Positions 1 to 5,723 of a stretch of DNA of 10,913 nucleotides are shown here, piece by piece. The notes below the pieces were generated by a model. It was not told the DNA's origin. It did no database searches and was given only the letters and a program-made list of their open reading frames with translations. Origin of the DNA: Selenomonadaceae bacterium (GTDB taxonomy: Bacteria; Bacillota; Negativicutes; Selenomonadales; Selenomonadaceae); the NCBI GenBank assembly GCA_017445435.1, contig JAFSUE010000101.1:1-10913 (forward strand), in the 5' to 3' direction. Position numbers and translations under genes: made by a program. The first letter of the stretch is position 1; the number at the start of each line of letters is the position of its first letter.

Positions 1-2
1 GC

Positions 3-410
3 GATTTTACCGCTGACTTTATGGAAGGCTGGATGGACGAGGAATATTACGTTGGAACTGGCAATGCGCATGCCATTAGCCCACCGCGTGAAATGGAGGC
101 TGGCGGCGACCGTATTGAATATTTCGGTAAAGACGGCGGCAAGGCTATTATCACTGGTCACGCTTGGGCGATTCAAGAAAATAATACAATGCGCGGCAAT
201 CGATTAACGGTTTATCTTGCTGACGATAAAAATTTGAAAGTTAAACCTGCGCCGCAAAATGTGACTGCGCCGAAAGTTGAAGAATTTGACGTTTTCAATG
301 AAGAAGTGTTCAGCCGTGAAAATAATACTTCAGCTACAAATAATAATTCAACCGCTGATAAAAAATCTACTGATGAAGGCGTCGAAGTTTTTTCCGAAGA
401 AAAGAAATAG
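3..410 (+). CDS. lptA: LptA/OstA-like LPS transport protein, C-terminal part
   Basis: This is the 3' end of a gene entering from the left edge; the frame is open from base 3, so the ATG at 21 is probably internal. LptA-type proteins form the periplasmic beta-jellyroll bridge that carries LPS from the inner membrane to the outer membrane. The visible part reads as OstA repeats: alternating short strands, 'GTGNAHA', 'GGDRIEYF' and 'GHAWAIQENNTMRGNRLTVYL', where glycine-turn and 'a-x-G-x-x' steps are typical. From about residue 85 it changes to an acidic, Asn/Ser/Thr-rich tail ending in EEKK, probably disordered. The lptB gene follows, as expected for an lptA-lptB pair. The family call rests on pattern plus neighbour; the N-terminus, including any signal peptide, is outside the window. 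Confidence 0.8.
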   Translation, partial: DFTADFMEGWMDEEYYVGTGNAHAISPPREMEAGGDRIEYFGKDGGKAIITGHAWAIQENNTMRGNRLTVYLADDKNLKVKPAPQNVTAPKVEEFDVFNEEVFSRENNTSATNNNSTADKKSTDEGVEVFSEEKK

Positions 411-414
411 GAGG
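409..414 (+). promoter_or_regulatory. Perfect Shine-Dalgarno stranded 62 nt before lptB
   Basis: AGGAGG overlaps the lptA stop codon (TAG 408-410). Nothing usable starts at normal spacing: the only candidate, TTG at 420, is followed at once by TAG. The real lptB ATG is at 477, and the 30 bases before it contain no purine-rich ribosome binding site. The heptamer element at 423-474 fills the space between, so this SD seems to be the original lptB site, now separated from its start. Confidence 0.6.
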
Positions 415-422
415 AATTTTTG

Positions 423-474
423 TAGTACGTAGCAATTAGTGGATAAAAAACTACTCACTACTCACTACTAACTA
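423..474 (+). repeat. Heptamer stop-codon element A (lptA-lptB)
   Basis: The left arm has units TAGTACG (423), TAGCAAT (430) and TAGTGGA (437), then TAA at 444; TAG recurs every 7 bases although the other four bases differ. The A-rich centre is 446-450. The right arm is CTACTCA (451), CTACTCA (458), CTACTAA (465), CTA (472), which on the minus strand reads as TAG-containing heptamers. Stops at 423, 430 and 437 fall in three different frames. The lptB ATG follows immediately. Confidence 0.85.
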
Positions 475-476
475 AA

Positions 477-1196
477 ATGTACATTGAAGCTAAAAAATTA
501 GTCAAGGCGTTTAAAAAGCGCGTCGTAGTCAATGAAGTTTCTTTGAAAGTTGAAAAAGGCGAAATTGTCGGACTGCTTGGACCGAATGGCGCGGGTAAAA
601 CTACTTCGTTTTATATGATTGTCGGACTTGAAAGACCTGATTCGGGCGAAGTTTTCATTTCGGACGTAAATATTTCACGAATGCCAATGTATAGGCGGGC
701 GCAACTTGGTATCAGCTATTTAACGCAGGAGGCGTCAATTTTCCGCAAGTTAAGCGTCGAAGAAAATATTATGGCGATTCTTGAAACAATGGACTTGAAA
801 AAAGATGAACGCAACGATAGACTTGAACGACTTCTGCGCGAATTTAATATTGGACACGTGAGAGAGCGTAAAGGTACGGAACTTTCTGGCGGTGAACGTC
901 GGCGCGTTGAAATTGCACGTTGCCTGGCGCTTGAACCGCAATTTATTTTATTGGACGAACCATTTGCAGGCGTCGACCCGCTTGCAGTTGCTGATATTCA
1001 AGCGATAATTCGGTATCTGCGCGAACGCGGCATGGGAATTTTAATCACGGATCATAACGTCCGCGAAACGTTGAATATTGTTGACCGCGCATATATTTTG
1101 AATGAAGGTAAAATTCTTTTGGAAGGCAACGCTACTGAAATTGCGGAAAGTCCTATTGCGAAGAAATTTTATCTCGGCGACAATTTTAGATTATAG
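477..1196 (+). CDS. lptB: LPS export ABC transporter ATPase LptB
   Basis: LptB is the cytoplasmic ATPase that powers LPS extraction from the inner membrane by the LptB2FG complex. Every ABC motif is present: Walker A GPNGAGKT (residues 35-42), Q-loop Q84 in 'TQEASIFRKL', signature LSGGE (136-140), Walker B FILLDEP (156-162) with catalytic E161, D-loop, and switch histidine H193 in 'TDHNV'. The string 'YLTQEASIFRKLSVEENI' is close to the LptB-specific form of this region, and 239 residues is the usual LptB length. Oddly, no ribosome binding site precedes the ATG: the AGGAGG is 62 nt upstream, behind a heptamer element, and a TAA at 444 rules out an upstream in-frame start. The gene lies between lptA and an LptF/G permease. 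Confidence 0.96.
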   Translation: MYIEAKKLVKAFKKRVVVNEVSLKVEKGEIVGLLGPNGAGKTTSFYMIVGLERPDSGEVFISDVNISRMPMYRRAQLGISYLTQEASIFRKLSVEENIMAILETMDLKKDERNDRLERLLREFNIGHVRERKGTELSGGERRRVEIARCLALEPQFILLDEPFAGVDPLAVADIQAIIRYLRERGMGILITDHNVRETLNIVDRAYILNEGKILLEGNATEIAESPIAKKFYLGDNFRL

Positions 1197-1265
1197 TTAG
1201 TAGTCAGTAGTCAGTAGTTAGTAGTTAGTAGTATTTTTTCACTACTCACTACTCACTACTCACTA
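1194..1265 (+). repeat. Heptamer stop-codon element B (lptB-lptF)
   Basis: This is the clearest copy. The lptB stop codon is the first triplet of the first unit: TAGTTAG (1194), TAGTCAG (1201), TAGTCAG (1208), TAGTTAG (1215), TAGTTAG (1222), TAGTA (1229). Six T's follow at 1234-1239, then CACTACT at 1240, 1247 and 1254, and CACTA at 1261. The arms can pair around the T6 loop with about one mismatch per seven bases. The lptF ribosome binding site (GGAG 1272-1275) comes straight after. Confidence 0.92.
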
Positions 1266-1284
1266 AGAAACGGAGTGCGATTCA

Positions 1285-2379
1285 TTGCGCCTTAGAATTT
1301 TAGATTTATATATTTTGCGTGAAGTATTTTACGCGCTAATATTTGCAATTTGCGCATTCACGGCGGTATTTATCGGCTCGGGAACTTTATTCAGAATTGC
1401 AAGATACATAACTGAATACGGCGCGTCAGTTTCTTCCGTCATAAAAATTTTTGTGTACGGCTTGCCAGGAATAATTATGTGGACCTTTCCAATGTCAACG
1501 CTACTGGCAACGCTTTTAACTTTCGGGCGTCTTTCAAGTTCCAGCGAAATAACCGCAATGAAATCGTGCGGAATAAGTTTCAGCCGAATTGCCGCGCCTG
1601 CAATTTTTTTAGGCTTAGTCGTCAGCATTTGTTCAATTCTTTTCAATGAACACGTCGTCCCTTGGTCGAAGACCGCGTACAATAACGTTGTCTACTATGA
1701 AATTCAAGGCAATACTGAAATGAAGTCGCAAGACCACATCATTGTTAAAGAAATTATGAACGATAAGATTCAGCGGCTTGTCTACGCGCGGGAATATCGG
1801 GCAAGTGATGAAACGTTGCAAGGCGTGACAATGCAGGAGTTCAACGAAGACGGCAAAGTTTCTCACGTTGAAAATGCAAATTTTGCGGAATGGCGCGATG
1901 GGCAATGGATTATGCACGAAGGAATTATTTACGACATTTCAGAAGATGACCGTACCCGTTCAATGCGTTTTAATCGCCAAATTTTGCCAGTTAAAGCTAG
2001 CCCGCGTCAAATTGTCCGTGAACAGAAAACGCCTGAAGAATTGACGATGAAGGAACTGCGAGCGCAAATTGAAATTATGAAGTCACAGTACATCAGCACG
2101 AATGAACTTGAAACGGAACTTTATCAGCGCTTTACAATTCCGCTTGCAAGTCTAGTTTTCGCGTTGATCGGCGTACCGCTTGGACTTCAACCGACTAGAA
2201 ATAGTTCATCAATGGGCTTTGCATTTTCCGTCATTATAATTTTTGTTTACTACGCAATAATGACGCTGGCAAATGCAATCGGTATTGGCGGCTTGCTCAA
2301 TCCAATGATAGCTGTTTGGATACCAAACGCGATTGGGCTTTTATTTGGGTGCGTGCTAATTTATCGAGCGTCGCAGTAA
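1285..2379 (+). CDS. lptF: LptF/LptG family (YjgP/YjgQ) LPS export permease
   Basis: This is the inner-membrane permease of the LPS extraction complex; it couples LptB ATP hydrolysis to moving LPS up into the periplasm. Hydrophobic segments at about residues 10-32, 53-75 and 102-122 precede a soluble, strand-rich region (about 125-275, the periplasmic jellyroll), then segments at about 283-301, 309-330 and 339-360. This is the six-helix plan of the family, and 364 residues is the normal size. 'GRLSSSSEITAMKSCGIS' (81-98) is the conserved cytoplasmic loop where LptB docks. Translation starts at TTG 1285, with GGAG nine bases upstream. LptF and LptG cannot be told apart from this sequence. Only one permease gene is seen, so a partner is elsewhere or the protein works as a homodimer. 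Confidence 0.9.
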   Translation: MRLRILDLYILREVFYALIFAICAFTAVFIGSGTLFRIARYITEYGASVSSVIKIFVYGLPGIIMWTFPMSTLLATLLTFGRLSSSSEITAMKSCGISFSRIAAPAIFLGLVVSICSILFNEHVVPWSKTAYNNVVYYEIQGNTEMKSQDHIIVKEIMNDKIQRLVYAREYRASDETLQGVTMQEFNEDGKVSHVENANFAEWRDGQWIMHEGIIYDISEDDRTRSMRFNRQILPVKASPRQIVREQKTPEELTMKELRAQIEIMKSQYISTNELETELYQRFTIPLASLVFALIGVPLGLQPTRNSSSMGFAFSVIIIFVYYAIMTLANAIGIGGLLNPMIAVWIPNAIGLLFGCVLIYRASQ

Positions 2380-2537
2380 ATTTATGATTAATGCCAGTAA
2401 AAATTTGAAGTTTCATCAAAAATTTCTACAGAGTAAATTTTTAGGATACGCGGCAGGGAAATTTTCTATTAACGCGAATAATAAAGCAACGTAAATATTA
2501 AAATTTATTAAAAGTTGAATTTGAGGAGGATTTTAAA
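2380..2537. other. Spacer before the asp23 operon
   Basis: This AT-rich gap of 158 bases is the longest on the plus-strand side and is where a promoter for the asp23 group would be expected. I see no convincing -35/-10 pair and no terminator hairpin. It ends in a perfect AGGAGG (2524-2529), eight bases before the GTG of asp23. A 36-codon ORF (2384-2494) is present but has no ribosome binding site. Confidence 0.5.
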
Positions 2538-2936
2538 GTGGACGAAAAATCATTGGTAAAGACGGAAACGGGTCTTGGTACGGTAAAAATTGCAGACGAA
2601 GTTGTCAGCATCATTGCAGGTTTGGCGGCTACGGAAATTGAAGGCATTGCTGGGATGAGCGGCGGACTTGTTGGCGGTATCGCTGAAATGCTCGGTCGTA
2701 AAAACTTTTCTAAAGGCGTGAAAGTTGAAGTCGGCGAACGTGAAGCGGCTGTCGATCTTTTCATCATCGTTAAATACGGCGTTCGCATTCCTGATGTTGC
2801 ACTTGCCGCACAGGAAAATATTAAACGCGCTATCGAAAATATGACTGGTCTTTCTGTCGTTGAAGTCAATGTTCATGTACAAGGCGTCAACTTCCCTGAA
2901 GATGAGGAAAAAGCTGAAGAAGTCCGCGTCAGATAA
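2538..2936 (+). CDS. Asp23/Gls24 family envelope stress protein
   Basis: Asp23/Gls24 proteins are small, abundant cytoplasmic proteins that polymerise under the membrane through an AmaP anchor and are linked to alkaline and envelope stress in Firmicutes. At 132 residues this fits the family. It shows 'GTVKIADEVVSIIAGLAATEIEGIAGMSGG' (residues 14-43, an opening alpha region), the turn 'KNFSKGVKVEVGEREAAVDLFIIVKYGVRIPDVA' (about 56-89), an alpha helix 'QENIKRAIENMTGLSVVEVNVHVQGV' (92-117), and an acidic tail. Start GTG 2538 has AGGAGG eight bases upstream. It is the first of four related genes and lies upstream of nusB, matching Bacillus yqhY-nusB synteny, so it is probably the yqhY counterpart. 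Confidence 0.93.
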   Translation: MDEKSLVKTETGLGTVKIADEVVSIIAGLAATEIEGIAGMSGGLVGGIAEMLGRKNFSKGVKVEVGEREAAVDLFIIVKYGVRIPDVALAAQENIKRAIENMTGLSVVEVNVHVQGVNFPEDEEKAEEVRVR

Positions 2937-2981
2937 TAATTAAGAATTTAGAATTAAGAATGTATAATTAATTCTTAATTA
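2934..2981 (+). repeat. Heptamer element C with perfect 10-bp stem
   Basis: The asp23 stop starts a run of units TAATAAT (2934), TAAGAAT (2941), TTAGAAT (2948), TAAGAAT (2955). Bases 2952-2961 (AATTAAGAAT) pair perfectly with 2971-2980 (ATTCTTAATT) around a nine-base loop. AAGGAG of the next gene (amaP) follows at once. This is the AATTAAG sub-family of the heptamer elements; the stem is entirely AT-rich, so it is a weak terminator at best. Confidence 0.85.
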
Positions 2982-2998
2982 AAAAGGAGACGACGATT

Positions 2999-3562
2999 TT
3001 GGGAATACTTAGTCGCCTGTTATTGTTTTTGTACGTGCTGGTTGTAATAGCGGCGCTGGTCATTGCGGCGGGCGTATGTCTGAATTATATCCCAACGCAA
3101 ATTTGGCAAGACGAATTGCAATTCATTATTCGACAACAAGAAACATTAGCCGTACTTGTCGTAATGTTGATAGCAAGTTTTTGTTTATTAAGCGCGGCAG
3201 TGTCGGGGAAAAAATCTGTAAAAATTTTAAATACAGACGTTGAACTGGCTAAAGATGTTACTGGCGAAGTGAAAATTACAATCGAAGCATTGACAGGAGT
3301 TGTTGAGCGGGCGGCTTTAACGGTGACGGGAGTACGACAAGTCAGCGCAAAAGTTTACAGGCAAGAAGGCAATGTGCCGTTGAAAGTCCAGCTTGAAATA
3401 GTTTTAAGTCAGGGATACACGGCGCAAGTTATTGGCGAAAAAGTAAACAAAGCGGTGAACGATGCCTTGATGACAACGGCGCAAATTTCAGACGTGCCAG
3501 TAGAAATAAAGGTAACAGAAGTTACTCACGCGATTATTGAACGTGAAAGGCGCGTCGTGTAG
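2999..3562 (+). CDS. amaP: AmaP, alkaline shock response membrane anchor protein
   Basis: AmaP anchors Asp23 to the cytoplasmic membrane. The 187-residue protein has two N-terminal membrane helices (about 6-28 and 48-68) separated by a short outside loop, then a cytoplasmic Asp23-like domain (about 78-175). That domain includes 'NVPLKVQLEIVLSQGYTAQVIGEKVNKAVND' and 'VPVEIKVTEV', the pattern of this family. The tail is basic (ERERRVV). Start is TTG 2999 with AAGGAG at 2985-2990, directly behind heptamer element C. It lies between asp23 and a soluble paralogue, in what reads as one operon. Confidence 0.88.
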   Translation: MGILSRLLLFLYVLVVIAALVIAAGVCLNYIPTQIWQDELQFIIRQQETLAVLVVMLIASFCLLSAAVSGKKSVKILNTDVELAKDVTGEVKITIEALTGVVERAALTVTGVRQVSAKVYRQEGNVPLKVQLEIVLSQGYTAQVIGEKVNKAVNDALMTTAQISDVPVEIKVTEVTHAIIERERRVV

Positions 3563-3570
3563 GTGTTGCT

Positions 3571-3960
3571 GTGTTTAACAAAATTAAATCTTTAAAAAAT
3601 TTAATAGCCGAAACTTTCACTGGTAATCATGGCAGTATCGAATTTGAATTGTTGAAAACTGATCACGGTTTGATATACGAAGAAACGGCGATTATTGAAC
3701 GTATCGCGGAACGTACTGCGCGGGCAATTAAAGGCATTCATAAAGCATCTGCAGTCGCTGATAAGCCTGTAGGTACTGCGCCGCTGAAAGTTCGTTTTAA
3801 CGTCGTGATTAAACAAAATTATTCTGCCAATGACTTAAGCGAAAAGTTAATCGGTGAAGTTAAGAAAAATTTAGATGAATTATGCGGGATTATGAATGCA
3901 ACGGTTGACGTAAAAATTACAGACGTTGAAAGGTCAGAGCTTAACCGTAGGGTTAAATAG
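3571..3960 (+). CDS. Soluble Asp23/AmaP-like protein (paralogue of AmaP C-terminal domain)
   Basis: This 129-residue protein has no membrane segment. Its region 'IIERIAERTARAIKGIHKAS' followed by 'APLKVRFNVVIKQNYSANDLSEKLIGEVKKN' and 'ATVDVKITDVERSELNRRVK' lines up with the C-terminal half of the preceding AmaP ('APLKV' against 'VPLKV', 'VDVKITDV' against 'VEIKVTEV', and an Arg-rich end in both). It therefore looks like a duplicate of the AmaP cytoplasmic domain that lacks the two membrane helices. Start GTG 3571 has AGGTG (3561-3565), which overlaps the amaP stop, so the two genes are translationally close. A role as a second partner in the Asp23 assembly is inference. Confidence 0.75.
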   Translation: MFNKIKSLKNLIAETFTGNHGSIEFELLKTDHGLIYEETAIIERIAERTARAIKGIHKASAVADKPVGTAPLKVRFNVVIKQNYSANDLSEKLIGEVKKNLDELCGIMNATVDVKITDVERSELNRRVK

Positions 3961-3972
3961 GCGGTGAATATT

Positions 3973-4224
3973 ATGTGGAAAGAGATTAAGGAGCTACTTA
4001 AACTTTATTTTGAGTCGCACTTCACGCGCAAAATCGGCTTTCTACTTGGCGTCTTTTTAGGAATTTTGATTTTAATTTTTGGACCGTTGCAAACTTTTTT
4101 CCTGCTGTTTTGTGGAGTAGTCGGGCTGTATGTCGGCTCGCGCTTTGATGATGAAGACGACTTAGTAGGGCGGACGCTTAGAATGCTTGAACGCGTCTTG
4201 CCAGAACGTTTTCAGCGCTGGTAA
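3973..4224 (+). CDS. DUF2273 family small membrane protein
   Basis: This small protein (83 residues from ATG 3973) has two close hydrophobic helices, about residues 20-38 and 42-58 ('GFLLGVFLGILILIFGPLQTFFLLFCGVVGLYVGSRFD'). The ending 'GLYVGSRFDDEDD' is typical of DUF2273, a family regularly encoded in Asp23/AmaP operons of Firmicutes; its biochemical role is unknown. GTG 3964 is in frame and would add three residues. I prefer ATG 3973 because AGGCGGTG (3959-3966), one mismatch from AGGAGGTG, sits six bases before it and contains that GTG. The C-terminus is amphipathic and basic (RTLRMLERVLPERFQRW), suiting membrane-surface or partner binding. Confidence 0.8.
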   Translation: MWKEIKELLKLYFESHFTRKIGFLLGVFLGILILIFGPLQTFFLLFCGVVGLYVGSRFDDEDDLVGRTLRMLERVLPERFQRW

Positions 4225-4256
4225 ATTGAATTAAGAATTAAGAATTTAGAATTATT
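4222..4256 (+). repeat. Heptamer element D (AATTAAG type)
   Basis: This run begins on the stop codon of the DUF2273 gene: TAAATTG (4222), AATTAAG (4229), AATTAAG (4236), AATTTAG (4243), AATTATT (4250). Stops TAA 4222, TAA 4232, TAA 4239 and TAG 4247 recur at about 7-base steps. Unlike the other copies it has only one arm, and nusB follows 22 bases later. Confidence 0.8.
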
Positions 4257-4278
4257 GATGCGTAAAGTGGATTAGGAA

Positions 4279-4722
4279 ATGGACGTTACAGAGGCAAGAG
4301 AAACGGCGTTTAAAGCATTGTTCCAGTTGGAATTTGCGCCGAATGACGAAACAGAATTTTACGAAAAACTTTCAATCGAAAACGCTATTGAGGAAGATAC
4401 TAAAGTTCAGCAGCGGCGATTGACTTACATTGAAGACGCGGTGAAGGGTACTCGTGCTAATCTCGCGGAGATTGACGAAATGATAAAATCGCGCTTGAAA
4501 AAAGGTTGGACGCTTTCAAGACTTTCGACGGCTGATAGAAATATTTTGCGGCTTGCCGTCTACGAAATGGTCTTTGCTGAAAAGAAAATTCCCGTGAGCG
4601 TCGCAATAAATGAAGCTATCGAACTTGCCAAAAAGTACGGCGCGGACGATTCTAGCCGATTCATAAACGGTATACTCAATGCTATCGGCAACAGTAACGC
4701 GGCAACAAATTCTAATCCTTAA
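4279..4722 (+). CDS. nusB: Transcription antitermination factor NusB
   Basis: NusB binds boxA RNA together with NusE (ribosomal protein S10) and supports rRNA antitermination. The 147-residue all-helical protein matches in length and motifs: 'REAxxxALFQLEF' type start (residues 6-19), 'WTLSRLSTADRNILRLAVYEM' (76-96), and the diagnostic 'IPVSVAINEAIELAKKYGADDSSRFINGILNAI' (102-134). The ribosome binding site is weak: AGGA at 4274-4277 is almost against the ATG. The neighbours asp23 upstream and ispA downstream repeat the Bacillus order yqhY-nusB-...-ispA. The usual folD, xseA and xseB between nusB and ispA are absent. A hairpin plus T-run follows the stop codon. Confidence 0.95.
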   Translation: MDVTEARETAFKALFQLEFAPNDETEFYEKLSIENAIEEDTKVQQRRLTYIEDAVKGTRANLAEIDEMIKSRLKKGWTLSRLSTADRNILRLAVYEMVFAEKKIPVSVAINEAIELAKKYGADDSSRFINGILNAIGNSNAATNSNP

Positions 4723-4733
4723 TCTTCATACAT

Positions 4734-4757
4734 TCGGACGTTGTCCGATTTTTTTTT
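4734..4757 (+). terminator. Hairpin plus T9, nusB-ispA gap
   Basis: TCGGAC (4734-4739) pairs perfectly with GTCCGA (4743-4748) around a GTT loop, followed by nine T's (4749-4757). This is the layout of an intrinsic terminator, although the stem is short (6 bp). The ribosome binding site of ispA (AGGTGAT, 4760-4766) starts only three bases after the T-run. There is no room for a promoter between them, so ispA must depend on read-through or on a promoter inside nusB. Confidence 0.75.
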
Positions 4758-4769
4758 GCAGGTGATAAA

Positions 4770-5657
4770 ATGTCAGATGAATTTAAAAATTTTTGGAAGG
4801 CGCGGGCTGAACTCGTTGAAGAAAATCTCAAGCGTGAATTGAACGCTACGAATACGATTGATGAAAAAGTTTTGCAGGCAATGGAATATAGTTTACTTAG
4901 CGGCGGTAAAAGAATTCGCCCCGTGCTTTTAATGGCGGCGGCAGATACAATTTCAAATGATGGCGAAAAATTTTTGCACGTAGCCTGCGCGTTGGAAATG
5001 ATTCATACGTATTCTCTGATTCACGACGATTTACCCGCGATGGATAATGATGACTATCGACGCGGCAAGTTGACTAATCATAAAGTTTTCGGTGAGGCGA
5101 CGGCAATTTTAGCTGGTGACGCGCTTTTAACTTTAGCGTTTGAAGTCATCACGCGGCAAGAAAATGTTGAGCCGAAAATTTTATTGTCAGTGATTCGCGA
5201 AATTTCAACGGCGGCAGGAATTTCAGGATTAATCGGCGGTCAGTCAATCGATTTGCAGTCTGAAGGCAAAAAAATAAATTTGGCAACACTGCGTACAATG
5301 CATCTTGGCAAGACAGGCGCACTTTTCCTAGCGGCGATAAGGTCAGGCGCAATTTTAGCTGGTGCATCTGATGAAAAACTTGACGCCTTGACGAAGTACG
5401 CGGAAAATTTTGGGCTGGCATTTCAAATTACGGATGATATTTTAGACGTTGTTGGAGACGAAAAAAGTTTGGGTAAACCAATCGGCAGTGACGCCCGCAA
5501 TGAAAAATCAACTTACGTGACGTTAATGTCGCTTAGTGAAGCCCAAACTTTGGCGGCATCGACTGTTGAAAATGCTGTCGACGCGTTAAAAATTTTTGGC
5601 GATGAAGCAAACTTTTTGCGCGAATTGGTAAAGTTTTTAATCGGGCGCAGAAAATAG
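4770..5657 (+). CDS. ispA: Polyprenyl (farnesyl) diphosphate synthase
   Basis: IspA condenses isopentenyl diphosphate with dimethylallyl and then geranyl diphosphate to make farnesyl diphosphate, the precursor of undecaprenyl lipid carriers and quinones. The 295-residue protein has all class marks: 'GGKRIRP' (45-51), first Asp-rich motif DDLPAMD (86-92, the bacterial DDxxxxD form) followed by 'NDDYRRGK', 'GGQSIDL' (156-162), 'KTG' (181-183), and the second Asp-rich motif DDILD (222-226). 'GKPIGSDARNEKSTYVTL' near the end is also conserved. Chain length (C15 against C20) is not certain from sequence alone. Start ATG 4770 has AGGTGAT five bases upstream. The gene ends on a heptamer element and is convergent with waaA-lpxK. 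Confidence 0.94.
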   Translation: MSDEFKNFWKARAELVEENLKRELNATNTIDEKVLQAMEYSLLSGGKRIRPVLLMAAADTISNDGEKFLHVACALEMIHTYSLIHDDLPAMDNDDYRRGKLTNHKVFGEATAILAGDALLTLAFEVITRQENVEPKILLSVIREISTAAGISGLIGGQSIDLQSEGKKINLATLRTMHLGKTGALFLAAIRSGAILAGASDEKLDALTKYAENFGLAFQITDDILDVVGDEKSLGKPIGSDARNEKSTYVTLMSLSEAQTLAASTVENAVDALKIFGDEANFLRELVKFLIGRRK

Positions 5658-5723
5658 CTTTTAGGTGTTAGCTTTTAGCTTTTAGGAAAATAATTCTACA
5701 TTCTTAATTCTTAATTCTTAATT
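5655..5723 (+). repeat. Heptamer stop-codon element E between convergent genes
   Basis: The left arm starts on the ispA stop: TAGCTTT (5655), TAGGTGT (5662), TAGCTTT (5669), TAGCTTT (5676), TAGGAAA (5683). TAG recurs exactly every 7 bases and so falls in all three frames. The right arm (5701-5723) is three units of TTCTTAA, which on the minus strand read AATTAAG. That arm supplies the last codons and the TAA stop of waaA-lpxK (5711-5713). The arms belong to two different heptamer sub-families. No GC-rich terminator stem is present between these convergent genes. Confidence 0.9.

Noticed and set aside
1194..1277. The arrays read as a CRISPR-like or integron-like repeat
   Set aside because: Units are only 7 bases, tandem without spacers, and found singly between ordinary genes; no cas genes or integrase nearby.
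1329..1917. Long minus-strand open frames inside the lptF gene
   Set aside because: They are shadows of a well-supported permease gene, lack ribosome binding sites and have no family-like motifs.
2384..2494. A 36-codon plus-strand ORF rich in Lys and Asn just after the lptF stop
   Set aside because: No ribosome binding site, AT-rich composition explains the Lys/Asn content, and it sits where a promoter/leader is expected. Chance ORF is more likely.
3964..3972. GTG 3964 as start of the DUF2273 gene
   Set aside because: The GTG is part of the AGGCGGTG ribosome binding site that fits ATG 3973 with six-base spacing.
5658..5710. Bidirectional intrinsic terminator between convergent ispA and waaA-lpxK
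   Set aside because: No GC-rich stem; the two arms are of different heptamer types and do not pair well. Only the heptamer element can be supported.
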